Assembly: GCF_030813595.1 (NCBI RefSeq)
Contig: NZ_JAUSUH010000013.1
Span: 1-64,000, forward strand
DNA length: 64,000 nt
Direction of reading: 5' to 3'
Origin: Ancylobacter vacuolatus
GTDB lineage: Bacteria; Pseudomonadota; Alphaproteobacteria; Rhizobiales; Xanthobacteraceae
Numbering within the stretch: position 1 is the first letter of the stretch; each line of letters starts with the position of its first letter. Position numbers and translations under genes: made by a program. Positions 1 to 8,341 of this stretch are shown piece by piece. The notes below the pieces were generated by a model that was given only the letters and a program-made list of their open reading frames with translations, had not been told where the DNA came from and did no database searches.

Positions 1-161
1 AACGCTTCCGACCAGACCAGCGTTACCGGCCGGCGCCGAAACGTGTAGCCGGGATAGCTGCCACTCTGGTGTTCGGCGAGGCGCTTTTCCAATGCGCCGC
101 TGGTTGAGCCGACACAGAGCGAACCGTCGGCGCAGCGAAGCATGTAGACGAACGCACCCAT
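1..161 (-). CDS. GIY-YIG domain endonuclease (partial, C-terminus outside window)
   Basis: Reading the minus strand from an ATG at 161 gives 53 residues beginning MGAFVYMLRCADGS, then VGSTSGALEKRL and HQSG. This is the classic start of a stand-alone GIY-YIG (UvrC N-terminal/YhbQ-like) nuclease: the VYML strand, the VGST strand in place of YIG, and the HNxG-like loop. A GGAGAGAAG ribosome site precedes the ATG. Such proteins are about 90-100 residues, so roughly half is present and the rest lies beyond position 1. Function in the cell (probably DNA strand cleavage) is inferred from the family only. Confidence 0.8.
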   Translation of the reverse strand, partial: MGAFVYMLRCADGSLCVGSTSGALEKRLAEHQSGSYPGYTFRRRPVTLVWSEA

Positions 162-178
162 CTTCTCTCCCGGATGAC

Positions 179-217
179 CATCCTTCGAGGCTCGCTGCGC
201 TCGCACCTCAGGATGAC
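179..217. repeat. Extragenic palindromic repeat, family A, copy 1
   Basis: A 39-base element running CATCCTTCGAGGCTCGCTGC to CGCACCTCAGGATGAC. It recurs in the opposite orientation at 338-376 and again at 10151-10189, with one or two differences. A diverged copy lies at about 250-292. It is imperfectly palindromic (CATCCT...AGGATG) and lies between the GIY-YIG and rhodanese genes, as expected for a REP-like element. Confidence 0.75.
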
Positions 218-337
218 GTTGTGCGGGGGGAAGGCAAGGGGCGTGGACGACCCTCCTTCGAGGTCCGGCGATGCCTCGCACCTCCGGATGCCGGCGCGTT
301 GGTGGATGACGACGTGATGAACTCCTTGAGGAACCAC

Positions 338-376
338 GTCATCCTGAGGTGCGAGCGTAGCGAGCCTCGAAGGATG
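338..376. repeat. Extragenic palindromic repeat, family A, copy 2 (inverted)
   Basis: The inverse complement of the element at 179-217, with a T for C in the central GCGTAGCGAG. Together the two form a large inverted pair flanking about 120 bases. The copy sits immediately downstream of the rhodanese stop codon, where a hairpin could protect or terminate the transcript. Confidence 0.75.
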
Positions 377-396
377 GGCGTCGGGCACGCGCCCCC

Positions 397-792
397 TCAG
401 CCCTTCGGCGCCACGCTCTCCACCGCGCCGCCGGCCGCCTTCCAGGCGGTGAAGCCGCCCTTGAGGTGGCAGAGCTTTTCCAGCCCCATCTCCTGCGCCG
501 TCTTCGTCGCCAGTGCCGAGCGCCAGCCGCTGGCGCAGAAGAACACGAAGCGCTTGTCCTGCGCGAAGACCGGCTTGGCGTAGGGGCTTTCGGGGTCGAT
601 CCAGAATTCCAGCATGCCGCGCGGACAGGAGAAGGCGCCTGGAATGGCGCCCTCGCGCTCGCGTTCGCGCGGGTCGCGCAGATCAACAAAGACCACGTCG
701 TCGCGGCCCTGCAGGGTCGCGGCCTCGGCCACCTCGATGGCCGTAACCACGGCCTCGGCCTCGGCGAGCAGCTGCTTGTAGCCCGTCTTCAT
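397..792 (-). CDS. Rhodanese-like domain protein
   Basis: A single rhodanese domain of 131 residues, starting MKTGYKQLL. The fold landmarks are visible: VVFVDLRDPRE (residues 33-43), GAIPGAF (48-54) and the active-site loop beginning at Cys86 (CASGWRS), followed by HLKGGFTAWKAAGG near the C-terminus. The Cys-containing loop is intact, so sulfurtransferase activity is plausible. The start codon lies 5 bases after the ispG stop, so the two are probably co-transcribed. Substrate is unknown; single-domain rhodaneses of this type often occur in sulfur-handling or stress contexts. Confidence 0.85.
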   Translation of the reverse strand: MKTGYKQLLAEAEAVVTAIEVAEAATLQGRDDVVFVDLRDPREREREGAIPGAFSCPRGMLEFWIDPESPYAKPVFAQDKRFVFFCASGWRSALATKTAQEMGLEKLCHLKGGFTAWKAAGGAVESVAPKG

Positions 793-797
793 CGCCC

Positions 798-2111
798 TCA
801 CTCCGCCGCGTCGATGCCCTGCGCCGGGGCCTTGGCGGAGACGCCGAAGCGGCGCTCGACATAGTCCTCGACGATCTTCTTGAAATCCTCGCGCAGGCTC
901 GGCCCGCGCAGGGTCATCGCCTTCTTGCCGTCGAGATAGACCGGGGCGGTGGGGAACTCGCCGGTGCCGGGCAGCGAGATGCCGATATCGGCATGCTTGC
1001 TCTCGCCCGGGCCGTTGACGATGCAGCCCATGACCGCGACGTTCAGCGTCTCGACGCCGGGATAGTGCTTCTTCCATTCCGGCATGGAGGTGCGGATGAA
1101 GTCCTGCACCTCGAAAGCCAGTTCCTGGAAGGTGGTGGAGGTGGTGCGCCCGCAGCCGGGGCAGGCGGCGACCAGCGGCACGAAGGTGCGCAGCCCCATG
1201 GTCTGGAGCATTTCCTGCGCCACCGTCACCTCGCGGGTGCGGTCGCCGCCGGGCTCGGGGGTGAGAGAGACGCGGATGGTGTCGCCGATGCCTTGCTGGA
1301 GCAGCACGCCCATGGCGGTGGAGGAGGCGACGATGCCCTTCGAGCCCATGCCCGCCTCGGTGAGGCCGAGATGCAGCGCATAGTCGGCGCGGCGGGCGAG
1401 TTCGGCATAGACGGTGATGAGGTCCTGCACCGCCGAGACCTTGGCGGAGAGGATGATCTGGTTCCTCGGCAGGCCGATCTCCTCGGCCAGCGCCGCCGAG
1501 AGCAGGGCCGAGCGCACCAGCGCCTCGCGGGTGACGGCGCGGGCCGCCGCCGGCTGCGGCAGCTTCGCGTTCTCATCCATCAGTGCCGTGAGCAGATCGT
1601 CGTCGAGCGAGCCCCAATTGGCGCCGATGCGGACTGCTTTGCGGTGGCGGATCGCCTGTTCGACGATGGTGGTGAAATGACGGTCGCGCTTTTCGCCGAA
1701 GCCGACATTGCCGGGATTGATCCGGTACTTGTCCAGCGCCTGCGCGCAGTCCGGGTACTTCGTCAGCAGCAGGTGGCCGTTGTAGTGGAAGTCGCCGACG
1801 ATCGGGGTGTCGAGCCCCATTTTCAGCAGGCGTTCCTTGATTTCGGGCACGGCGGCAGCGGCCTCGTCGCGGTCGACCGTGATCCGCACGATTTCCGAGC
1901 CGGCGCGGGCGAGCGCGGCGATCTGCCGGGCGGTGCCCTCGGCATCGGCGGTGTCGGTATTGGTCATCGACTGTACGACAACCGGCGCGCCGCCGCCCAC
2001 CGTGATGCCGCCGACCTTGACGGCGACCGTCGCGCGGCGGGGGGCTGGGCCGGCGGCTTCCAGATCCGGGGCGACGACGGGGGCGGGGGAGAGGGCGTCC
2101 ATGGCGTTCAT
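798..2111 (-). CDS. ispG: 4-hydroxy-3-methylbut-2-enyl diphosphate synthase (flavodoxin)
   Basis: IspG/GcpE converts methylerythritol cyclodiphosphate to HMBPP in the non-mevalonate isoprenoid pathway using a [4Fe-4S] cluster. The 437-residue protein has the N-terminal TIM-barrel half ([11 protein letters not shown] at 47-57, VGDFHYNGH at 105-113, KYRINPGN at 128-135). The C-terminal cluster domain carries CPGCGRT (Cys317, Cys320), then Cys363 and Glu370 in CIVNGPGE. All cluster ligands are present. It is followed closely by the rhodanese gene; the Zur-type gene upstream is 70 bases away on the same strand. Confidence 0.97.
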   Translation of the reverse strand: MNAMDALSPAPVVAPDLEAAGPAPRRATVAVKVGGITVGGGAPVVVQSMTNTDTADAEGTARQIAALARAGSEIVRITVDRDEAAAAVPEIKERLLKMGLDTPIVGDFHYNGHLLLTKYPDCAQALDKYRINPGNVGFGEKRDRHFTTIVEQAIRHRKAVRIGANWGSLDDDLLTALMDENAKLPQPAAARAVTREALVRSALLSAALAEEIGLPRNQIILSAKVSAVQDLITVYAELARRADYALHLGLTEAGMGSKGIVASSTAMGVLLQQGIGDTIRVSLTPEPGGDRTREVTVAQEMLQTMGLRTFVPLVAACPGCGRTTSTTFQELAFEVQDFIRTSMPEWKKHYPGVETLNVAVMGCIVNGPGESKHADIGISLPGTGEFPTAPVYLDGKKAMTLRGPSLREDFKKIVEDYVERRFGVSAKAPAQGIDAAE

Positions 2112-2181
2112 CGTCCGGGGACCAGGGTCGTGCTTTGGGAGCGCAGCGTGCGGCAGGGGGTAAGCCGGCGCGGGCGGGGCG

Positions 2182-2754
2182 TCAACGGGCAGCCTCGGCG
2201 TGGGCCGCGTGGGTGTGGGCCTCGCCGGCAGCTTCGGCCCCGGCGGCGGTGCGGCAGCGGGCGCAGGTGCCCGCTATCTCGATCACAGGGGTGCGCGGGG
2301 TGAAGCCGGCGGCGCGGGTCGCCCAGGCGAGGTCGCGGCCGATGGCGTGCGAGGCGACTTCCGCCGTCACGCCGCAGCTCTCGCAGATGAGGAACACGAT
2401 GACGTCATCGGGGCCATGTTCGCGCCCGCAGACGAGATAGGCGTTGCGGCTCTCGATGCGGTGGGCGAGCCCCTCGCTCACCAGAAAGTCCAGCGCCCGA
2501 TAGACAGACATCGGCGCCGGTTTCTCGCCGGAAGCGCCGAGGCGCTCCACCAGGTCATAGGCGCCGAGCGGGGTGTGGCTGTCCGCCAGTTCCTCAAGCA
2601 CGCGCCGGCGCAGCGGGGTGAGCCGCGCGCCGCTGCGGGCGCAGCTTTCCTCGAAGCGGGCAATGGCGCCGGCAACGCAGGCGGCATGGTCGTGGTCGTG
2701 GCCATGGTGGTCTTGCCCGTGCGGGCCGCCGGGCGGGGAAGAGGATGTCGACAT
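2182..2754 (-). CDS. zur: Fur-family transcriptional regulator, Zur type
   Basis: A Fur-family repressor of 190 residues with a winged-helix N-terminal half ([13 protein letters not shown], then [20 protein letters not shown]) and a C-terminal dimerisation domain. The two structural zinc pairs are Cys124-x2-Cys127 (CESCG) and Cys164-x2-Cys167 (CARCR). Absence of the HHDH-type Fur signature and the shape of the recognition helix favour Zur over Fur, so zinc-dependent control of zinc uptake is inferred. Both ends are unusually His-rich (HHGHDHDH near residues 16-23, HTHAAH near the C-terminus). The ATG at 2754 is preferred; a GTG at 2775 would add seven residues. Confidence 0.87.
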   Translation of the reverse strand: MSTSSSPPGGPHGQDHHGHDHDHAACVAGAIARFEESCARSGARLTPLRRRVLEELADSHTPLGAYDLVERLGASGEKPAPMSVYRALDFLVSEGLAHRIESRNAYLVCGREHGPDDVIVFLICESCGVTAEVASHAIGRDLAWATRAAGFTPRTPVIEIAGTCARCRTAAGAEAAGEAHTHAAHAEAAR

Positions 2755-2958
2755 AGGCTCAATATAAACCCTCACGGGTCACGGCGCCATGACGCGGAGT
2801 CGCGGCGCCGTGACGAGGAAATCCGGCCGCCACCGGTGGACGGCGCCGCCGGGTCATAAAAGTCTCGTCGCCATCAGCCATTTTCCCGCCGCCGCGCCCT
2901 TGTGACGCTTCGGGAGCCGGAGCAGGATAAGGTGGCTGGGTCGCTTAGTGGGGGTATC

Positions 2959-3417
2959 ATGCAGGTTCTCAAATTCCTTTTCGTCGCTGCGCTGGCTCTG
3001 CCCTTGGCAGCGTGTTTTGAAGGCCCGGCCGGGCCCGCCGGCTCGGCGGGTGCCAAGGGCGAGGCCGGTGTGGCCGGCCCCGCCGGCCCCGCAGGTCCTG
3101 CCGGCGCCACCGGTCCCGCCGGTCCTGCGGGGCCTGCTGGCCCGGCCGGTCCCATCGGTCCGCAGGGGCCCGCCGGCACGGCGGGCACGCCCGGTGCGTC
3201 GGGTTCGTCATCCATCACCGTGCGCAGTGCGCCCTGCCCGTCGGCGGGCTGCACCAGCGGCTGCGAGAGCGGCGAGGTCATCGTCTCGGGCTATTGCGTC
3301 AATACCGAGCGTGGCTTCCAGCACATCGCGTCCTTTGCCGATGATGGCGGCAAGACCGTCGTCGCCTGCGAACATCCGGTGAAGGAAGTCGTCGCGGTCT
3401 GCCTCAAGCAGCCGTGA
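2959..3417 (+). CDS. Small collagen-like lipoprotein
   Basis: A 152-residue predicted lipoprotein. Residues 1-19 form a lipoprotein signal peptide with the lipobox LAAC (Cys19). Residues 22-81 are twenty uninterrupted Gly-X-Y triplets, mostly GPA, the hallmark of a collagen triple helix. The C-terminal 70 residues contain six cysteines, which may form disulfides and nucleate trimerisation. There is no proline-hydroxylase requirement in bacterial collagens. The protein is probably a surface or periplasmic stalk; its job is unknown. It stands alone, ended by a hairpin at 3437-3470. The DNA repeat makes this locus prone to expansion or contraction. Confidence 0.85.
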   Translation: MQVLKFLFVAALALPLAACFEGPAGPAGSAGAKGEAGVAGPAGPAGPAGATGPAGPAGPAGPAGPIGPQGPAGTAGTPGASGSSSITVRSAPCPSAGCTSGCESGEVIVSGYCVNTERGFQHIASFADDGGKTVVACEHPVKEVVAVCLKQP

Positions 3418-3436
3418 TCTCCCGCGCCTGAACATA

Positions 3437-3470
3437 AGCGGGGCGGTGATGCGCATGTCATCGCCCCGCT
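3437..3470 (+). terminator. Hairpin terminator after the collagen-like lipoprotein gene
   Basis: AGCGGGGCG and TCGCCCCGCT form a GC-rich stem of about 10 base pairs around a loop containing TGATGCGCATGTCA, 20 bases after the stop codon. No long T-run follows, only CTAAGTT. Confidence 0.6.
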
Positions 3471-3539
3471 CTAAGTTGCGGCGAGCGGGCCGATGCGGCT
3501 CGTCCCTGGCCGCTCGTTCTGTCGAATGAGGTACCGTGC

Positions 3540-4322
3540 ATGTCCTTGAAGGGTAAGAACGCCGTCATCACCGGCTCGACCAGCGGCATCGGTCTCGCCA
3601 TCGCCCGCGCCTTCGCCGCCGAAGGCGTCAATGTCGTGCTCAACGGCTTCGGCGATCCCACCGAGATCGAGACGCAGCGCGCCGACATCGAGACCACTTT
3701 CGGGGTCACGGCGCTCTATTCCGACGCCGATCTCACCAAGGGCGCCGCCTGCGCCGGCCTGATCGCGTTCGCGGACAAGGCGCTCGGCACGGTCGACATA
3801 GTGGTGAACAATGCCGGCGTGCAGCATGTCGCGCCGGTGGAGGAGTTCCCGGACGACAAATGGGACCTCATCCTGGCGCTGAACCTTTCGGCCGCCTTCC
3901 ACACCATCAAGGCCGCCGTGCCGGGCATGAAGGCGCGCAAATGGGGGCGCATCATCAACACCGCTTCCGCCCATGCGCTGGTCGCCTCGCCGTTCAAGTC
4001 GGCCTATGTCGCGGCCAAGCACGGCATTGCCGGCCTGACCAAGACGGTGGCACTGGAAACGGCGCCGTTCGGCATCACCGTCAACGCCATCTGTCCCGGC
4101 TATGTCTGGACGCCGCTGGTGGAAAAGCAGATTCCCGACACCATGAAGGCGCGCGGCATGACCGAGGCGCAGGTGAAGGACATGCTGCTGGCGGAGCAGC
4201 CGACCAAGCAGTTCGTCACCGTCGAGGAGGTGGCGGCGCTGGCGGTGTTCCTCGCCAGCGACAATGCCCGCTCCATCACCGGCGCGCTGCAGCAGATGGA
4301 TGGCGGCTGGGTAGCGAAGTAG
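3540..4322 (+). CDS. bdhA: D-3-hydroxybutyrate dehydrogenase
   Basis: A classical short-chain dehydrogenase of 260 residues that interconverts 3-hydroxybutyrate and acetoacetate with NAD, the step that feeds polyhydroxybutyrate monomers into central metabolism. The cofactor motif TGSTSGIG is at residues 11-18, NNAG at 90-93, and the catalytic triad is Ser143, Tyr156 and Lys160 (YVAAK). The substrate-loop sequence NAICPGYVWTPLVEKQI and the end QQMDGGWVAK are typical of the 3-hydroxybutyrate dehydrogenase subfamily rather than generic SDRs. It is followed 42 bases later by the pseudouridine synthase gene. Confidence 0.92.
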   Translation: MSLKGKNAVITGSTSGIGLAIARAFAAEGVNVVLNGFGDPTEIETQRADIETTFGVTALYSDADLTKGAACAGLIAFADKALGTVDIVVNNAGVQHVAPVEEFPDDKWDLILALNLSAAFHTIKAAVPGMKARKWGRIINTASAHALVASPFKSAYVAAKHGIAGLTKTVALETAPFGITVNAICPGYVWTPLVEKQIPDTMKARGMTEAQVKDMLLAEQPTKQFVTVEEVAALAVFLASDNARSITGALQQMDGGWVAK

Positions 4323-4364
4323 CCGCCTCTCGACGCGCGGCCGGCTTTGTGGTGTGACGGCGCG

Positions 4365-5144
4365 ATGAGCCAGTCCGTCACCGCCTCCGACGACCTATCC
4401 GCCTCCGACGCCCCGTTCGACATCGCCGCCCGCGTGCTGCACCGCGATGGCATGATGCTGGTGATCGACAAGCCGCCGGGCCTTGCCGTGCACAAGGGGC
4501 CGAAGGGCGGCGAGACGCTGGCCGATCATCTCGACGCGCTGCGCTTCGGCCTGCCGAACGCGCCCGAGTTGGCGCATCGGCTCGACAAGGACACCTCCGG
4601 CTGCCTCGTGCTCGGCCGCCACCGCAAGGCGCTGGCCGAGCTTGGCAAGGCGTTTGCCGATGGCACGGTGGGCAAGACCTATATGGCGGTCGTGCGCGGC
4701 GTGCCGGGCGAGCCGCGCGGGCGGATCGAGCTCAAGCTCGCCAAGCGCTCGCCGACGCGCGGCTGGTGGATGGCGGTGGACCCAAGGGGGCAGGAAGCCA
4801 TCACCGAGTGGGAGACCATTGCCGTGGGCGAGGGGCTGGCGGTGCTGGCGCTTTCCCCGCTCACCGGGCGCACCCACCAGCTGCGGGTGCATCTCGACGC
4901 CATCGGCCACCCGATTCTGGGCGACAGCATCTATGGCGGGTCCTCGCGCCTGCCGGGCGGGCCGATCCTGCACCTGCATTCGCGCCGGGCGGTGATCCCG
5001 CAGAAGAAGGGGCGCGATCCCATCGATGTGCGCGCGCCGCTGCCCGCCCATATGCGGGCGACGCTGGAGCGGGCGGGCTTCGACCCCGCCGCGCTGGAGG
5101 CGCTGGCGGACGCCGCCGTCTTCACACCACGCGCGGCCCCGTAG
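4365..5144 (+). CDS. RluA-family RNA pseudouridine synthase
   Basis: 259 residues from the ATG at 4365 (a TTG 18 bases earlier is possible). It isomerises uridine to pseudouridine in structured RNA. The motif HRLDKDTSGCLV holds the catalytic Asp of the RluA/RluC/RluD group; flanking signatures are VIDKPPGLAVHKGP and the closing LTGRTHQLRVHL. There is no N-terminal S4 domain, so it is more like RluA, a tRNA/23S enzyme, than RluC or RluD. The exact target uridine cannot be read from sequence. Confidence 0.9.
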   Translation: MSQSVTASDDLSASDAPFDIAARVLHRDGMMLVIDKPPGLAVHKGPKGGETLADHLDALRFGLPNAPELAHRLDKDTSGCLVLGRHRKALAELGKAFADGTVGKTYMAVVRGVPGEPRGRIELKLAKRSPTRGWWMAVDPRGQEAITEWETIAVGEGLAVLALSPLTGRTHQLRVHLDAIGHPILGDSIYGGSSRLPGGPILHLHSRRAVIPQKKGRDPIDVRAPLPAHMRATLERAGFDPAALEALADAAVFTPRAAP

Positions 5145-5215
5145 CCCAGAGCGCGCCACAATTGCGCACCCGGTAGCGGTGGGCCTTTGCGTATCCCATG
5201 ACATATGGCAATATA

Positions 5216-5238
5216 ATACCTTATATCGTCTACGGTAT
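5216..5238. promoter_or_regulatory. Inverted repeat in an AT-rich leader
   Basis: ATACC and GGTAT arms are separated by 13 bases inside the conspicuously AT-rich stretch ATATGGCAATATAATACC. This directly precedes a textbook AGGAGGT ribosome site and the ATG at 5251. It may be an operator or part of the promoter; no known box is matched. Confidence 0.35.
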
Positions 5239-5250
5239 CAGGAGGTCCCC

Positions 5251-5667
5251 ATGCGTGGGAGCGTGATTTTTCTGTTTGCTGCCATGAGTTTCGCGGGGCC
5301 GGCGGTTGCGCAGGAAGCGTGGCCGGATCTTCTCGGCAAGTGGGGCGGGAAGAGCCGAGCCGTTATTATGAGCCCAGCGGGTCACTATGGCAGCGCCGGC
5401 GGTGGCAGCGAGCCCCGGTTCGCCTCGTCCGATCTCGTTGTCGAGATTACGAAGCAGGATCAGGGCCGTTACATCGGCACGATCGTATCCGCGGGTCATA
5501 AGGAAGAAAAACTGATGGTGGTCTCCGAAGACCGAAAGACGCTCCGCTCGGCGGACAGTGACGGAAACTCCTTCGGCCACATCATCGATTCGAACAGTTT
5601 TGAACTGTGCTATGCGCAGGTAGCGCCGAGTGTTGCGTCCTGCACTCTATTCCGGCGCGAAAAATAA
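5251..5667 (+). CDS. Small secreted protein of unknown function
   Basis: 138 residues with a cleavable signal peptide (MRGSVIFLFAAMSFAGPAVAQ, probable cleavage after AVA). The mature part reads WPDLLGKWGGKSRAV, SDLVVEITKQDQGRYIGTIVS and a C-terminal FELCYAQVAPSVASCTLFRR with two cysteines. The layout LLGKW...I..Q.G..F.GT resembles small beta-barrel proteins of periplasmic lipocalin-like type, but I do not recognise the family. The start is fixed by AGGAGGT five bases upstream. Base composition is a little lower in GC than the neighbours. A strong hairpin (5692-5738) separates it from convergent glk. Confidence 0.75.
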   Translation: MRGSVIFLFAAMSFAGPAVAQEAWPDLLGKWGGKSRAVIMSPAGHYGSAGGGSEPRFASSDLVVEITKQDQGRYIGTIVSAGHKEEKLMVVSEDRKTLRSADSDGNSFGHIIDSNSFELCYAQVAPSVASCTLFRREK

Positions 5668-5691
5668 CACTGGGGCTTTGCTGTCACGCGC

Positions 5692-5738
5692 GGGCACGTT
5701 CTGACCTGATGGCCCCGTCATCAGAGTGGAACGTGCCC
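5692..5738. terminator. Bidirectional hairpin between convergent genes
   Basis: The outer arms GGGCACGTTC (5692-5701) and GAACGTGCCC (5729-5738) are perfect complements. An inner stem CTGATG/CATCAG stacks inside. It lies between the 3' ends of the secreted-protein gene and glk and could stop transcription from both sides. Confidence 0.7.
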
Positions 5739-5742
5739 CAGC

Positions 5743-6714
5743 TTAGACGACCCGCAAACCGGGCTTGAGCGTGCGGGCCAGCCGGCCGCCGTACTGGCCG
5801 CAGCCGATCAGCCCCGGTGTCGGGTGGGTGATGACCTGCACCGGAATGTCGGCCAGACGTCCCTCGAAGGGCGGATGCTCCTCGAAGGCGGCGCGGAAGG
5901 CCGAGCCGGCGAACAGCGAGGCAAGACCGACCGAGACGCCGCCGGCGATATAGACGCCGCCGCGTGCATTGGTGATGAGCGCGAGATCGCCGGCAATGCG
6001 GCCGAACAGCCGCAGGAACACGCCGCAGCTGTGCTTTGCGGCGTCCTCGTCGCGCCTCGCCGCCGCGATCACCTCTTCCGGTGACAGGCTCACCCCCGAG
6101 AGAATGCGGTGGATGCGGGCAAGGCCCGAGCCGGACAGCGCGTGCTCCACCACCACGGGCCCAAGCTCGCGCACCATGTGGCCGAGCAGCAGCGCCTCCT
6201 CCGAATCGGCGGCGCCGAGCCGCACCCGGCCACCTTCGCCGGTGAGCACCATGCGGTTGCGGCCGGTTTTCACCAGAATGGCGGTGCCGAAGCCGGTGCC
6301 GGGGCCGCAGACCAGAATGGGGGCGTCGCGCTCTGCGTGGCCGCCGCCCACCGGGACGAGGTCGTCCGGGGTGAGAGCGAGCACGCCCAGCGCCAGCGCT
6401 TCGAAATCATTCAGCGCGGCGAATTTCTGCCAGCCGAAATGCCGGCGCATGTCGCGCTTGGAAAACGACCAGTCGCGGTTGGTCAGCCGGATGACCTCTT
6501 CATCCGCCGGCCCGGCCACCGCCAGCACCGCGCCGCCAACGGCCGCATGGGCGCCCTCGCCGCGCTGGGCGAGGTCGGCCTCGATCATCTGCTTGAAGCC
6601 GGCGAAGTCGTCATTGCGGTGAATCTGGATGTCGCGGGGCACGCCGTCCGGGCCCACAAGGGCGAGGCGGGAGGAGGTTCCGCCGATATCGGCGATGAGG
6701 ATCTGGTGGGGCAT
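5743..6714 (-). CDS. glk: Glucokinase
   Basis: 323 residues phosphorylating glucose with ATP at the head of glycolysis or the Entner-Doudoroff route. The phosphate-binding motif is IADIGGTSSRLAL (residues 7-19), the sugar-binding and catalytic LNDFEALALG contains Asp103, and CGPGTGFGTA (136-145) is the second nucleotide motif. The protein belongs to the proteobacterial Glk family rather than ROK kinases because it lacks the ROK CxCGxxGC zinc motif. ATG at 6714 is the only start that leaves the N-terminal motif at its usual position. Divergent from rsmB. Confidence 0.93.
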   Translation of the reverse strand: MPHQILIADIGGTSSRLALVGPDGVPRDIQIHRNDDFAGFKQMIEADLAQRGEGAHAAVGGAVLAVAGPADEEVIRLTNRDWSFSKRDMRRHFGWQKFAALNDFEALALGVLALTPDDLVPVGGGHAERDAPILVCGPGTGFGTAILVKTGRNRMVLTGEGGRVRLGAADSEEALLLGHMVRELGPVVVEHALSGSGLARIHRILSGVSLSPEEVIAAARRDEDAAKHSCGVFLRLFGRIAGDLALITNARGGVYIAGGVSVGLASLFAGSAFRAAFEEHPPFEGRLADIPVQVITHPTPGLIGCGQYGGRLARTLKPGLRVV

Positions 6715-6897
6715 GTTCCGTTCGCTGCAGGCGCTAGGCGGTGAGGCGGGCCGGTGAGGCGGGTGGGCGGGCCGATAGGGGATAGGACCCAATCTTGCCC
6801 GCTTCGACAACCCCCAGGCGGCCATTTGGATGCCTCGCCCCGCACGATCGTCGGGATAAGGTTGCCTTCCAGCGTGGCTCGGCCTAGTCCCATCGCG

Positions 6898-8220
6898 ATG
6901 AAAGAACCGCGCCCGCCTGCCCGCTCCCCCGCCGCCGATGCGCCCGGCCTCGCCGCCCGCCGGGCGGCCGCCGATGCCGTCCAGTCCGTCATGGAAACCG
7001 GGCATCCGCTCGAAGAGACGCTTGAGCGCCTGACCCGCGAGCTGGACGAGCGCGACCGCGCGCTGGCCCGGATGATCGCGGCGACGACGCTGCGCAAGCA
7101 GGGGAGCCTGCGGGCGCTGCTGCGCACGCTGATGGAGCGCGGCATTCCGGAGAAGGCGCGCCGGGTCGAGATGCTGATTCTGGTCGGCGCGGCGCAGATC
7201 CTGTTCATGGATGTGCCCGACCATGCGGCGGTGGGCACCACCGTGACGCTGGTCGGCGAGCAGGCCAGCACGGCCGGCTTCAAAGGGCTTGCAAACGCCG
7301 TGCTGCGGCGGATTGCGCGGGAGGGGAAGGCGATCCTTCCCGATGTCGCCGACCAGCCGGAATGGATGGTAGAAGGCTGGACCGCAGCCTATGGCCCGGC
7401 GGCCGGCGAGGCGATCTCGCGGGCGCTGGCGCATGAGGCCCCGCTCGACCTCACCGCGCGTGAGAACCCGGAAATCCTCGCGGAAAAGCTCGGCGGCCGG
7501 CTGCTGCCGACCGGCTCGATCCGGCTGGTCGAGGCCGGCAACGTCACCGCGCTGGCGGGCTTCGAGGCGGGCGAATGGTGGGTGCAGGACGCGGCGGCGG
7601 CGCTGCCGGCGCGGCTGCTTCATCCCGCCGCCGGCATGACCCTTGCCGACCTGTGCGCCGCACCCGGCGGAAAGACGGCGCAGCTCGCCGCCGCCGGGGC
7701 GCGGGTGGTGGCGGTGGACCGTTCCGCCCCGCGCCTGCGCCGGCTGAAGGCCAATCTGGCGCGGCTCAACCTCACCGCCGAAGTGATCGAGGCCGATGCC
7801 ACCCGCCTCAAGGCCGGGCCCTATGACGGGGTGCTGCTCGACGCGCCCTGCTCGGCCACCGGCACCATACGCCGCCACCCGGAAGTGGCGTGGACCAAGG
7901 CGCCAGCCGATATTGTCAGCCTCGCCTCGCTGCAGGCCCGCCTGCTCGCCAATGCCGCCGAGCTGGTGAAGCCGGGCGGGGTGCTGGTCTATTCCACCTG
8001 CTCGCTGGAGCCGGAGGAGGGCGAGCGGCAGATCGCCGCCTTCCTCGCGCGACGCCCCGATTTTTCCCGCGAACCGGTAACTCCCGGCGAGTGCGGCATT
8101 CCGGCCGAATGGATCAATGCGGCGGGTGAGGTCCGCACCCTGCCGACGCATCTGCCGGACGAGGACCCGCGCTATGCCGGCCTCGACGGTTTCTTCGCCG
8201 CGCGGCTGCGCAAGGGGTGA
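6898..8220 (+). CDS. rsmB: 16S rRNA m5C967 methyltransferase, RsmB/Sun family
   Basis: 440 residues. Residues 1-150 form a NusB-like RNA-binding domain (ANAVLRRIARE at 132-142), followed by a Rossmann methyltransferase with the SAM motif LCAAPGGKTAQ (252-262). The two cysteines of m5C RNA methyltransferases are present: Cys318 in DAPCS and nucleophilic Cys368 in YSTCS. It modifies cytosine of 16S rRNA in ribosome maturation. A longer in-frame reading upstream exists, but ATG at 6898 begins the conserved protein. Followed by the heparinase-like gene 121 bases downstream. Confidence 0.93.
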   Translation: MKEPRPPARSPAADAPGLAARRAAADAVQSVMETGHPLEETLERLTRELDERDRALARMIAATTLRKQGSLRALLRTLMERGIPEKARRVEMLILVGAAQILFMDVPDHAAVGTTVTLVGEQASTAGFKGLANAVLRRIAREGKAILPDVADQPEWMVEGWTAAYGPAAGEAISRALAHEAPLDLTARENPEILAEKLGGRLLPTGSIRLVEAGNVTALAGFEAGEWWVQDAAAALPARLLHPAAGMTLADLCAAPGGKTAQLAAAGARVVAVDRSAPRLRRLKANLARLNLTAEVIEADATRLKAGPYDGVLLDAPCSATGTIRRHPEVAWTKAPADIVSLASLQARLLANAAELVKPGGVLVYSTCSLEPEEGERQIAAFLARRPDFSREPVTPGECGIPAEWINAAGEVRTLPTHLPDEDPRYAGLDGFFAARLRKG

Positions 8221-8341
8221 GGTTTTGCGCGCGCGCCCCGGGTCGCTCGTCGCCCGGTTGGACGCCGGGACCCGCTCCGCTAAGCTCGCACGATGCATGT
8301 GCTGGTGATTCCCGGCGTCTTCGAGAGGGGCTGAGACGCTG

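Noticed and set aside
3015-3200. Triplet-like repeats in the collagen gene as a CRISPR or satellite
   Set aside because: The period is nine bases coding Gly-X-Y in one frame, with no spacers.
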